The notes under the pieces are model-generated. The model saw only the letters and a list, made by a program, of their open reading frames with translations. It was not told the DNA's origin and searched no databases. Source: Kitasatospora arboriphila (lineage in GTDB: Bacteria > Actinomycetota > Actinomycetes > Mycobacteriales > Mycobacteriaceae). From it: a stretch of 64,000 bases of DNA. Positions 17,451 through 25,567 of this stretch are shown here, one piece after another (positions within the stretch are counted from its first letter, which is position 1; each line of letters opens with the position of its first letter). A program made the position numbers and the translations under genes. The stretch is taken from positions 62,001 to 126,000 of the forward strand of contig NZ_JNYV01000006.1 of the NCBI RefSeq assembly GCF_000717275.1. The letters are read 5' to 3'.

Positions 17451-18806
17451 ATGTTGTTGGTCGAGGGGGGAACTCGAGTCACACAGTTGGCCGAGGGATT
17501 GAGAACTGTTCAACGCGAGGAGAACCGCCGGTTCGCACAGACGATCGCCGACGTCGTCGAGCTGGCGACACTGCGAGTCCAGGAAGAACTGGCCGTATCA
17601 GGCGACCTGGACAAGGCCGCACGCATTCCGGTCGTCGAAGTATCCCTGCTGCTGAATGTGTCACGCACCATGGCCGGCGTTTACATCGACAATGGCCTAC
17701 AACTTCGCGATCGATTCCACGCGACGAGGACAGCGTTCGAAGAAGGCGACATCGGATTCACCCACGTCCGCGAGATCGTCACCGCACTCCAGGGTCTCGA
17801 CGACGAGATACTCGACCGCGTCGAACCCGAAGCCATACTGATTGCCCAACAGGGACTCTCACGCTCAGTCCTGCGCAACGAACTCGACCGCATGGTCATC
17901 GCAGTCGACCCCGACGGGGCAACAGAACGACGCAAAGCGATGCAACCGCACCGCGACTACCGATCCTCCCGCGACCTCAACGGCCTCGCCCACATCTCCG
18001 CGACCATCACCGCAGCCGAAGCCGCCGAACTCGACGCACAAATCACCGCAGTCACCGGCACCGTATGCACCCGCGACCGCCGCCAACCCCACCAGCAACG
18101 CGCCGACGCCTTCGTCGCCGTCATGCGCGGACACACACACCTCGACTGCACCTGCGAACGCGACCAATGCCCCGAAAAGCACCGCGAACCCCTACCCGCA
18201 CCACCCAAGCCCAGGATCAAAATCCACACCGACGCAGCCACCTTGGCCGGCCTGACCGGGCAGGTCCCCACCATCGACGGCTACGGCGTGATCGACCCCG
18301 CCCTCGCACGCGAACTGGCCGCTGACGCCACGTGGCAAGGTCTCTACAAAGAAGCCGACCAGTTCGCCCGCGGCCGACATCGGAAACCAGGGAGCATTGC
18401 CCCACCACCTGGGCTCCTTCCACCCGACGGCCACGGCGGACTCCCCGAACCGCCCCCAGGCGCACTCACCTACCAACCATCACAAGCCTTACGCGAAGCG
18501 ATCATCGCCCGCGACGGCACCTGCCGCACCCCAGGATGCTCGACAACGGCATCCGAATGCGAAATCGACCACCTCATCCCGTTCAACCACGCCGACCCCC
18601 GATCCGGCGGCTGGACCATCGAACACAACCTCGGCGCCATCTGCCGCCCCGACCACAAACGCAAAACACTCGGCTACTGGATCGCGCGGATGCACACCGA
18701 CGGAACCATCACCTGGACAACCCAATACGGGCAAACAATCACCACACAGCCGCACGGACTCGACGCTGCAAGAACGGTCACAATTCCGGCGGTCGAGGCT
18801 GCCTGA
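17451..18806 (+). CDS. DUF222/13E12-family HNH endonuclease domain protein
   Basis: A 451-aa protein of the actinobacterial 13E12/DUF222 family. An alpha-helical DUF222 region fills about 20-200, then comes a proline-rich linker (APPPGLLPPDGHGGLPEPPPGA-like, near 320-345), and an intact HNH motif near 360-410: RDGTCRTPGCS, CEIDHLIPF, then HNLGAICRPDHKRKT. It is a likely nuclease; its biological role is unknown. Such genes occur in many variable copies and behave like accessory or selfish elements. Its 3' half is richer in AC than its neighbours. Its last 29 nt overlap the convergent DUF389 gene, and a nested inverted repeat lies upstream. Confidence 0.85.
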   Translation: MLLVEGGTRVTQLAEGLRTVQREENRRFAQTIADVVELATLRVQEELAVSGDLDKAARIPVVEVSLLLNVSRTMAGVYIDNGLQLRDRFHATRTAFEEGDIGFTHVREIVTALQGLDDEILDRVEPEAILIAQQGLSRSVLRNELDRMVIAVDPDGATERRKAMQPHRDYRSSRDLNGLAHISATITAAEAAELDAQITAVTGTVCTRDRRQPHQQRADAFVAVMRGHTHLDCTCERDQCPEKHREPLPAPPKPRIKIHTDAATLAGLTGQVPTIDGYGVIDPALARELAADATWQGLYKEADQFARGRHRKPGSIAPPPGLLPPDGHGGLPEPPPGALTYQPSQALREAIIARDGTCRTPGCSTTASECEIDHLIPFNHADPRSGGWTIEHNLGAICRPDHKRKTLGYWIARMHTDGTITWTTQYGQTITTQPHGLDAARTVTIPAVEAA

Positions 18807-19758
18807 GTGACCGGTTCTTCAACACCCTCGCGCGGTAGGCCGACAACCTCTGCCAACTCGCCTGCTGCAGCGCCAAGGTGAGCCACCCCGCAACGGCCAT
18901 CCCCGCCAAGTTGATCAGCAACTGCGCGAGACTGCCCACCACGGTGCCGCCGAGACCAAAGGTGATACCCAACGCCATGTTGCCGGCGGCCGGAATCGTG
19001 GTGACCGAGATGAACACCCCCGACAAGCCACCGAGCCTTGCCGACGTCAGCGACAGCACACCAGCGGCACCCGCAAGCATCGCCACGATGAAAGACCACT
19101 TGTCGGGCGAGTAGATGAACTCGGTGTCCGGCCGCGCCTCCACCACGTCGATCACCGTGATCCACCCCAGTGCGCGGGCGATCAACGCAAAGACTGTGGT
19201 GGCCACGATCGCGATCACAAAGCCGCCACTCAAGGTGGCCACCGCGCGCCGCAGCAACCCGAACCGCCGGCGCACCAGCGCAACTCCAAGAGCAGCAACC
19301 GCACCGAACTCGGGGCCGAGCACCATCGCGCCGATCAGGAGAATTGTCGAGTTCAGCACAATCGCAATCGCGCACAGCAGCGTCGCGAGAAACATGAACA
19401 TCGAGAACGTCCAGTTGAACTCGGAATCCTCGTACGCCTGCTGGGTGACCTCGGTCCAGACCACCGCGTCCGCGCTCGCGCCAGGAGTGACGCGTTCCGC
19501 GTCGAAAGCCTTCTGCGACATCCAAGTCGGCACTCGAGCAATCTGCACCGAACCGAACCGATGCACTCCCAGATCCCGCAGTTCGTCGATGATCTCGTTC
19601 ACGCCCTCGCGGGCTACTTCGACCTCGAGCACATCACCCGCCGGTTTGACCGACGAACCGGCGAACACAGCGACGTTGCTGACCGCCGAGTCATGGATCA
19701 GCATCTCCACGATCTGCTCGGTGAGCTCGGTCGGCGTGACCACCCGCATGTGCAGCAT
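18778..19758 (-). CDS. DUF389 multi-pass membrane protein
   Basis: A 326-aa membrane protein. The N-terminal cytosolic ferredoxin-like domain (MRVVTPTELTEQIVEML..., about 1-90) is followed by about six hydrophobic helices, including NWTFSMFMFLATLLCAIAIV and the conserved LIGAMVLGPEFGAVAALGVAL and TIPAAGNMALGITFG segments of DUF389. Function unknown. The start at 19758 has no clear ribosome site; an in-frame ATG 9 nt later is an alternative. It is downstream of kstR2 (18-nt gap) and could be read through from it. Confidence 0.85.
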   Translation of the reverse strand: MLHMRVVTPTELTEQIVEMLIHDSAVSNVAVFAGSSVKPAGDVLEVEVAREGVNEIIDELRDLGVHRFGSVQIARVPTWMSQKAFDAERVTPGASADAVVWTEVTQQAYEDSEFNWTFSMFMFLATLLCAIAIVLNSTILLIGAMVLGPEFGAVAALGVALVRRRFGLLRRAVATLSGGFVIAIVATTVFALIARALGWITVIDVVEARPDTEFIYSPDKWSFIVAMLAGAAGVLSLTSARLGGLSGVFISVTTIPAAGNMALGITFGLGGTVVGSLAQLLINLAGMAVAGWLTLALQQASWQRLSAYRARVLKNRSLRQPRPPEL

Positions 19759-19776
19759 CGCAACAAGAGTGCCACG

Positions 19777-20409
19777 TCAGCGGGGAATGATCCCATCTAG
19801 CACCACACTGAGGTACTGCTCGGCCACCTGATGCGCGGTCAGCTCACCACCGGGCCGATACCAGCGCACCGCAACCCACACGGTGTCACGCATGAACCGG
19901 TAGACCAGCTCGACGTCGAGATCGCGACGGAAACTACCGTCGGCGACACCACGATTGAGCACGTCTTTCCACAGGGTGCGGAACTCGACATTGCGGTCGC
20001 GGATGTAGGCGAAGCGGTCCTGCGTGGACAATCGTTTGGCTTCGTCCTGATAGATCGCGACGGCGTAGTGGTCGCGGTCGATGCTCTCGAACGAGGCAAC
20101 AACCAACGCGCGCAACGTTTCTCGCGCGGGCATGCCCGCCGCGACAACCTCGTGGTAGGTGTCGAAGAGCGAGTCCAGGAAACTACGCAGGATCTCGTCG
20201 ACCATCGATTCCTTGGAATCGAAGTGGTGGTACAGACTGCCGGAGAGGATGCCCGCGCTGTCGGCGATGTCGCGCACTGTGGTTGTGCGCAGCCCGCGCT
20301 CGGCGAACAACGAACTCGCCACCGTCAGCAACTCGTCGCGCCGCGACGTTCTGGTCCGGCTGTCCGCCAGGCCTGACTCTGATTCGATCCGCTTTCGGGT
20401 CGCCGCCAC
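19777..20409 (-). CDS. kstR2: TetR-family repressor KstR2
   Basis: A 210-aa TetR regulator of ring C/D catabolism; the family ligand is HIP-CoA. The helix-turn-helix reads LFAERGLRTTTVRDIADSAGILSGSLYHHFDSKESMV, followed by an alpha-helical ligand-binding domain ending TAHQVAEQYLSVVLDGIIPR. The GTG at 20409 is chosen: GGAGG lies 8 nt upstream, and a longer reading would run through the KstR2 operator at 20437. It reads in the same direction as the aldehyde dehydrogenase upstream and is probably autorepressed. Confidence 0.9.
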   Translation of the reverse strand: MAATRKRIESESGLADSRTRTSRRDELLTVASSLFAERGLRTTTVRDIADSAGILSGSLYHHFDSKESMVDEILRSFLDSLFDTYHEVVAAGMPARETLRALVVASFESIDRDHYAVAIYQDEAKRLSTQDRFAYIRDRNVEFRTLWKDVLNRGVADGSFRRDLDVELVYRFMRDTVWVAVRWYRPGGELTAHQVAEQYLSVVLDGIIPR

Positions 20410-20436
20410 CCGCCTCACCTCCAAGAGCTCAAGCCT

Positions 20437-20450
20437 AGCAAGCGCTTGGT
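20437..20450. promoter_or_regulatory. KstR2 operator (autoregulatory)
   Basis: AGCAAGCGCTTGGT is an exact match to AnCAAGnnCTTGnT, 28 bp upstream of the proposed kstR2 start. It points to autoregulation and argues against the longer kstR2 reading frame. Confidence 0.85.
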
Positions 20451-20503
20451 TGTTCAGACGTCCCACCTGCACGAAGCGGGTGGCATGCGATCCGTCGGTA
20501 GAG

Positions 20504-22012
20504 CTAGTGTCCCAGCTTCTTACGAGCCCGCGCGTTGAAGAACTTCCACAACTTCAACTGCGTGTTGGCGTTCTTGGTGTCCTTGGCCGTGAACGGCGCC
20601 GACATCATCTCGGACACCGCGATCTTCAACGTCGAGAATGCCACCGCCCGGGTATGGGAGAACGTGTCGAAACCATACTTGCCGTGGTAGCTGCCCATAC
20701 CACTCTGGCCGGAGCCGCCGAACGGCAGATCTGGCCCGAACATGTTGATGGCGAAGTCGTTTCCGTTGATCGAACCCGACCGGGTGGCGTCGGCGATCTT
20801 CGCGAATCGCTCATTGCGGTCACCGTGCCAGTACATGGTCAACGGATTCGGATGACTCGTGACGTGGGCGATCACCTCGCCGAGATCGCGGTAAGGGTAG
20901 ACGGTGAGGACAGGACCGAAGACCTCGTCCTCTTCGATCTTCATCCCGGCCTTCACTCCGGTGAGCAGGGTTGGCGGAATCTTCCGAGCTTCCGCGTCCG
21001 GAAGACTTTCGCCGGCCGGGATCACCTGATGCTTGGTGGCGCCGAGTGACACGGCATCGTCGATGAGGTCGACGATCCGGTTGAAGTTCTTCTCGTTGAT
21101 GGTCGAGGTGTACTGCGGGTTGTTCTTGATCGACGGAAGGTTACTGCGCCAGCGAGCCAACACCTTGTCGGTGAACTCCCCCAGCTTCGCTTCGGGCACC
21201 CACACGTAGTCGGGGCACAGGCACACCTGACCACCGTTGACCAGGCGCGCATCAGCGATGCGGTTGGCCGCCTGCTCGATGTCGGCGTCGATGTCGACGA
21301 TCACCGGGTTCTTGCCACCGAGCTCGAGCGTGACGGGCACAAGGTTCTTGCCGGCCTCCGCGGCCACCGATCGACCCACATCCGGCGAGCCGGTGAAGAA
21401 CATGTGGTCGACCTCGAGCTTGGCAAAATCTGAACCGCCGCCGTGAGCGCTGGTCAGCACAGCGAACTCCTCGAGGCTGAAGTACCTCGGTGCGTGTTTG
21501 GCGAGAACCGCGGTGGTCTTGGCGGTGACGGACGACGGACGCACCAGCACTCGGTTGCCCGCAGCGAATGCCGAGCCGGCCGGCACGATGGTCAGGTTGA
21601 GGGGGAAGTTCCAGGGGCCCATGATGCCGACGACACCCTTGGGGTCGTGGCGGACCTCCTGGCGGAATCCCGCCCGAGCCATCAACTTGCCCGGAGTGGA
21701 CGTCGCCATCCACTTGGTGACATGCCTCTTCTGATGCGAGAGATCGATCATGCATCCGGCGATGTCGGCGGCCATCGACAACTCGCGTGGTCGAGTCCCG
21801 AAGTCGGCATTCAACGCCTCGGCGAGCTCTTCGGCATTGTCGAGCAACAGGGCCTGGAGGCGAACGATCCGGTCGATGCGAGTCTGCGCGTCGGGGATTC
21901 CGTCACGCAGGAACGCGGCCCGCTGCAGCTCGAGCAACTCCTGCAGCGACAGCGTGTCGGCTGATTTTTGCTCTGTGACCTGCTTTTTAGCTACGTCTGC
22001 CGGTTTGGTCAT
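20504..22012 (-). CDS. NAD(P)-dependent aldehyde dehydrogenase, coniferyl-type
   Basis: A 502-aa aldehyde dehydrogenase. Visible are VVGIMGPWNFPLNLTIVPAG (cofactor loop), the catalytic glutamate in VTLELGGKNPVIV and the nucleophile in NGGQVCLCPDYV. The closest family pattern is coniferyl aldehyde dehydrogenase-like fatty aldehyde dehydrogenases. ATG 22012 follows GGAGG with an 8-nt spacer. It lies between fadA6 and kstR2, a place with no ALDH in M. tuberculosis, so a steroid link (for example an aldehyde released during degradation) is only a suggestion from position. Confidence 0.88.
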   Translation of the reverse strand: MTKPADVAKKQVTEQKSADTLSLQELLELQRAAFLRDGIPDAQTRIDRIVRLQALLLDNAEELAEALNADFGTRPRELSMAADIAGCMIDLSHQKRHVTKWMATSTPGKLMARAGFRQEVRHDPKGVVGIMGPWNFPLNLTIVPAGSAFAAGNRVLVRPSSVTAKTTAVLAKHAPRYFSLEEFAVLTSAHGGGSDFAKLEVDHMFFTGSPDVGRSVAAEAGKNLVPVTLELGGKNPVIVDIDADIEQAANRIADARLVNGGQVCLCPDYVWVPEAKLGEFTDKVLARWRSNLPSIKNNPQYTSTINEKNFNRIVDLIDDAVSLGATKHQVIPAGESLPDAEARKIPPTLLTGVKAGMKIEEDEVFGPVLTVYPYRDLGEVIAHVTSHPNPLTMYWHGDRNERFAKIADATRSGSINGNDFAINMFGPDLPFGGSGQSGMGSYHGKYGFDTFSHTRAVAFSTLKIAVSEMMSAPFTAKDTKNANTQLKLWKFFNARARKKLGH

Positions 22013-22173
22013 AACGCGGACCTCCAAATTGCCCTTGGTTACACACGAAACGTTGGAACGATTTTCCAAGTATGTCGCAAACCAGTATGCGCCAACTCAC
22101 ACCAGAGGCGCCAGTGACCCGGGGGCAAAGAGGAGGTACGCGCTAGATCACCTGTGACCCGGACGCTGGTGAA

Positions 22174-23328
22174 CTACAGCCGCTCGATGATCGTGACGTT
22201 GGCGGTGCCGCCACCCTCACACATCGTTTGCAGGCCGTAGCGGCCTCCGGTGCGCTCGAGTTCGTGCAGCAACGTCGCGAACAGCTTGGCGCCGGTGGCG
22301 CCGAGGGGATGTCCGAGGGCGATGCCGCCGCCGTTCGGGTTGACCCGGGCCGGGTCGGCGCCGGTCTCCTTGAGCCACGCGAGCACCACCGGCGCGAAGG
22401 CTTCGTTGATCTCGATGACGTCGATGTCATCGATGCTCAGGCCGCTCTTCTCCAGTGCGTACTTGGTCGCGGGGATGGGCGCAGACAGCATCATCACGGG
22501 GTCGTCACCGCGCACCGAGATGTGGTGGATGCGCGCGCGGGGAGTGAGGTTGTACTGCTTGAGTGCTTCCTCGGACACCACGAGGGCAGCGGATGCGCCG
22601 TCGCAGATCTGGGAGGCGACAGCAGCCGTCAGCGACGAGCCCTCGGCCAGTACCGGAAGTCCGGCCATCTTCTCCAGCGATGTCTCGCGGGGGCATTCGT
22701 CGACGACACAGTCTCCGAGCGCCACGGTCTCCGCAGCGAAGTGGCCCTCATCGATGGCACGGCGCGCACGCTGGTGCGACTGCAGAGCCCACTGCTCCAT
22801 GTCTTCGCGGCTGATGTCCCACTTCTTGGCCATCATGTCGGCGCCGGCGAACTGGGAGATCTCGGCATCGCCGAACCGCTCGTCCCAGCCGACCGATCCC
22901 TTGAACGGGCCTTCGAATCCGTACTGGACGCCGGCCAGCATGGCGGCCGAGATGGGGATGGCGCTCATGTTCTGGACGCCGCCCGCGAGCACCACGTCCT
23001 GCGTGCCACTCATCACGGCCTGCGCGGCGAAATGGATGGCCTGCTGCGACGACCCGCACTGGCGGTCGATGGTGGTGCCGGGGATGTCGAGGGGCAAACC
23101 GGCTGTGAGCCAGGCAGTTCGGGCGATGTTGCCGGCCTGCGGCCCGATGGTGTCCACGCACCCGAAGATGACGTCGTCGACGACCATCGGGTCGATGCCG
23201 GTGCGCTCGAGCGTCGCCTTGATGACGTGCGCGCCGAGATCGGCAGGGTGCACCTTGGCCAGTGAGCCGTTGCGCTTGCCGACCGGCGTGCGTACGGCAT
23301 CGACGATGTACGCCTGAGGTTTGGACAT
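22174..23328 (-). CDS. fadA6: Thiolase FadA6 of ring C/D catabolism
   Basis: A 384-aa thiolase with nucleophile Cys91 in TIDRQCGSSQQAIHF, GHPLGATG with the active-site histidine, and MCEGGGTANVTIIERL at the C-terminus. FadA6 carries out the late thiolytic cleavage of the opened ring C product. AAGGAG stands 6 nt before the ATG. It lies 45 nt after ipdF in the minus-strand operon fadE30-ipdF-fadA6, matching the relative order Rv3560c-Rv3559c-Rv3556c. Confidence 0.9.
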   Translation of the reverse strand: MSKPQAYIVDAVRTPVGKRNGSLAKVHPADLGAHVIKATLERTGIDPMVVDDVIFGCVDTIGPQAGNIARTAWLTAGLPLDIPGTTIDRQCGSSQQAIHFAAQAVMSGTQDVVLAGGVQNMSAIPISAAMLAGVQYGFEGPFKGSVGWDERFGDAEISQFAGADMMAKKWDISREDMEQWALQSHQRARRAIDEGHFAAETVALGDCVVDECPRETSLEKMAGLPVLAEGSSLTAAVASQICDGASAALVVSEEALKQYNLTPRARIHHISVRGDDPVMMLSAPIPATKYALEKSGLSIDDIDVIEINEAFAPVVLAWLKETGADPARVNPNGGGIALGHPLGATGAKLFATLLHELERTGGRYGLQTMCEGGGTANVTIIERL

Positions 23329-23373
23329 TGTGTGCTCCTTCGATCAAAAAACGTGGCGGTTCGATCTGGTGGG

Positions 23374-24186
23374 TCAGGCCCGCTGGCTGGAGATGGAGAC
23401 CACTTCACCGGTGAGGTAGGTGGTGTAGTCGCTGGCGAGCATCGCGATGGTCGCCGCGATCTCCCAGACCTCGGCGGCGCGCCCGTAGGCCTCGCGGGAG
23501 GCGAGGTCGGCGAGCAGCTCTTCGCTGGTGACCTTCGCGAGGAAGGGATGGCGGGCGATGGAGGGAGCCACCGCGTTGATTCGCACGCCGTACTCGGCGG
23601 CTTCGATCGCCGCACATCGGGTCAGTGCCATCACCCCGGCTTTTGCTGCGGCGTAATGGGATTGGCTGTGCTGTGCACGCCAGCCGAGAACCGACGCATT
23701 GTTCACGATCACGCCGCCGTGGGGTGCGTCGCGGAAGTAACGCAACGCCGCGCGGGTCGCGCGGAAGGTGCCGTTCAGCGTGATGTCGATGACGCGGTCC
23801 CACTCGTCGTCGTCCATGTCGACGACCGGGGTCTCACCACCGAGTCCGGCATTGTTGATCAGCACGTCGATACGGCCGAGTTCGGAGGCCGCGGACTCGA
23901 TCAGGGCATTGACCTCTGAGGTCTTCTGCACGTTGCACACCACGGACGCCACGGTCTGGTCGGCGAACTCACCCTTGAGTTTGTCCACGGTCTCGCCGAG
24001 CCTGCGCTCGTGCCAATCGCTGACCAGCACATCGGCGCCTTCAGCCAGAGCCCTGCGCGCGGAGGCGAACCCGATCCCGGTGCCCGCGGCAGCCGTCACC
24101 ACAACCTTGCGGCCGGCGAGCAGGCCGTGGCCTGGGATCTCTTCCGGCGGCGTCGCCAGCGGACTGGAACCTTGCTGAACTGTCAC
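23374..24186 (-). CDS. ipdF: IpdF, 5-hydroxy indane propionyl-CoA dehydrogenase (SDR)
   Basis: A 270-aa SDR that by homology with Rv3559c oxidises the 5-hydroxyl of the HIP-CoA-derived intermediate. Motifs: VVVTAAAGTGIGFASARRA (a TAAAGTGIG variant of the usual TGxxxGIG), INNAGLGGE, NNASVLGW and the Tyr/Lys pair HYAAAKAG. The GTG at 24186 overlaps the fadE30 stop by 4 nt (GTGA), so translation is coupled. Confidence 0.88.
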   Translation of the reverse strand: MTVQQGSSPLATPPEEIPGHGLLAGRKVVVTAAAGTGIGFASARRALAEGADVLVSDWHERRLGETVDKLKGEFADQTVASVVCNVQKTSEVNALIESAASELGRIDVLINNAGLGGETPVVDMDDDEWDRVIDITLNGTFRATRAALRYFRDAPHGGVIVNNASVLGWRAQHSQSHYAAAKAGVMALTRCAAIEAAEYGVRINAVAPSIARHPFLAKVTSEELLADLASREAYGRAAEVWEIAATIAMLASDYTTYLTGEVVSISSQRA

Positions 24187-25436
24187 GGTCGTGCCTCTCG
24201 AGGTAATCCGAGCACCCGCTCGGCAATGATGTTGCGCTGCACTTCATTCGAGCCGCCGTAGATCGTGTCGGCGCGGGTGAACAGGAACAAGCGCTGCCAC
24301 TGATCGAGTTCCACCTGGTCCGGCTCGAAGATGTTGTTGGGTTCACCCTCGCTGGTGCGATCGGGTGCGATGAGCGACGGGGCCCCCTGGACCGCCATTG
24401 CGAGCTCGCCGAGGTCACGATGCCAGTTGGCCCACAACAACTTCGACACCGAGGCCGCTCCCCCGGCGCCGCCGGTATCCACCACGGCCAGTGTGCGTTG
24501 TGCGTGGGCACGCATCACCCGGAGCTCGAGCCATGCCCGGGCGATCCGCTCCCGGATCACCGGGCTGTTCGACGACCCGTTGGCCTTTGCCATCTCCACG
24601 ATGTGTTCGAGTTCGCGCGAGAAGCCCACCTGCTGGCCGAGCGTGGACACACCCCGCTCGAACTCGAGCAGACCCATCGCCACTTTCCAGCCCTCACCGG
24701 GTTCGCCGACAACAAGGCCGGCCTCGGTGGTGGCGTCGTCGAAGAACACCTCGTTGAACTCGGAGGTACCGGTGAGCTGCTGGATCGGCCGGACGGTGAC
24801 GCCGGGTTGATCGAGCGGCACGAGGAGAAAACTCAGTCCCTTGTGACGCGAGGACCCCGGCTCGGTGCGGCACAGCACAAATGCCCACTGGGCGACGTGT
24901 GCCAGCGAGGTCCAGATCTTCTGCCCGTTGATGACCCACTTGTCGCCGTCGAGTGTGGCGGTGGTGGAGATGTTCGCCAGGTCCGACCCCGCGCCCGGTT
25001 CGGAGTAACCCTGAGCCCACAACTCGTCGACCGTGGTGATGCCCGGCAGGAAACGTTTCTTCTGTTCCTCGGTCCCGAAGGCGATCAGCGTCGGGCCGAG
25101 CAGTTCCTCGCCCACGTGGCTGACCCGGGCCGGCGCGCCCGCCCGGGCGTACTCCTGATGAAAGATGATGCGCTGCTCGATGGACGCGTTGCGGCCGCCG
25201 TGTTCCACGGGCCAACCGAGGCACGTCCACCCCGAGGCGGCCAGCAGCCGGTCCCACGCGAGCCGCGGCCCGTAGAACTCGTGTTCGCTGCCGGGGCCGC
25301 CGCGTGACTTCAGGTTCGCGAACTCGCCGGTCAGATTGTCGTCGAGCCACTGTCGTACGGCAGCCGCGAAATCGGCCGCCGAACCATCCCATTCACCCAG
25401 GTCCACGCCTCGGTCAGCGAGGTTGATCGCCGTCAT
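24183..25436 (-). CDS. fadE30: Acyl-CoA dehydrogenase FadE30
   Basis: A 417-aa acyl-CoA dehydrogenase that dehydrogenates HIP-CoA in ring C/D catabolism. Family blocks are present: FLPGITTVDELWAQGYSEPGAGSDLA for FAD and substrate binding, and RADTIYGGSNEVQRNIIAERVLGLPR at the C-terminus. ATG 25436 is chosen. No ribosome site is visible, but TACGCT ends 7 nt upstream, so transcription probably starts on the ATG (leaderless). The KstR2 box lies just behind that -10 element. First gene of fadE30-ipdF-fadA6. Confidence 0.9.
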   Translation of the reverse strand: MTAINLADRGVDLGEWDGSAADFAAAVRQWLDDNLTGEFANLKSRGGPGSEHEFYGPRLAWDRLLAASGWTCLGWPVEHGGRNASIEQRIIFHQEYARAGAPARVSHVGEELLGPTLIAFGTEEQKKRFLPGITTVDELWAQGYSEPGAGSDLANISTTATLDGDKWVINGQKIWTSLAHVAQWAFVLCRTEPGSSRHKGLSFLLVPLDQPGVTVRPIQQLTGTSEFNEVFFDDATTEAGLVVGEPGEGWKVAMGLLEFERGVSTLGQQVGFSRELEHIVEMAKANGSSNSPVIRERIARAWLELRVMRAHAQRTLAVVDTGGAGGAASVSKLLWANWHRDLGELAMAVQGAPSLIAPDRTSEGEPNNIFEPDQVELDQWQRLFLFTRADTIYGGSNEVQRNIIAERVLGLPREARP

Positions 25437-25453
25437 GTGAACCAGCGTAACCG

Positions 25454-25467
25454 ACCAAGCACTTGCT
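25454..25467. promoter_or_regulatory. KstR2 operator, fadE30-proximal
   Basis: ACCAAGCACTTGCT matches AnCAAGnnCTTGnT exactly. It overlaps the -35 region of the deduced leaderless fadE30 promoter. Confidence 0.88.
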
Positions 25468-25482
25468 CGGTTAGCGCACCCA

Positions 25483-25496
25483 AGCAAGTGCTAGGT
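25483..25496. promoter_or_regulatory. Second KstR2-like site, fadD3-proximal
   Basis: AGCAAGTGCTAGGT matches the KstR2 consensus at all defined positions except one. It lies 16 bp from the first box on the fadD3 side of the divergent gap, so each gene may have its own operator. Confidence 0.6.
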
Positions 25497-25567
25497 TTTG
25501 GCTTCAGAACCTGCGCTGTACCAGGTGGTACTAGCCTTTTACGCAGGTGTGAGCTCCGGGAGGAATC

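Noticed and set aside
17451..18806. HNH gene as part of a restriction or toxin system
   Set aside because: No methyltransferase, antitoxin or defence partner lies next to it, so only the DUF222-HNH assignment is kept.
20410..20472. Longer N-terminus for KstR2
   Set aside because: It would translate through the KstR2 operator at 20437-20450, while a GTG with GGAGG at the right distance lies at 20409.
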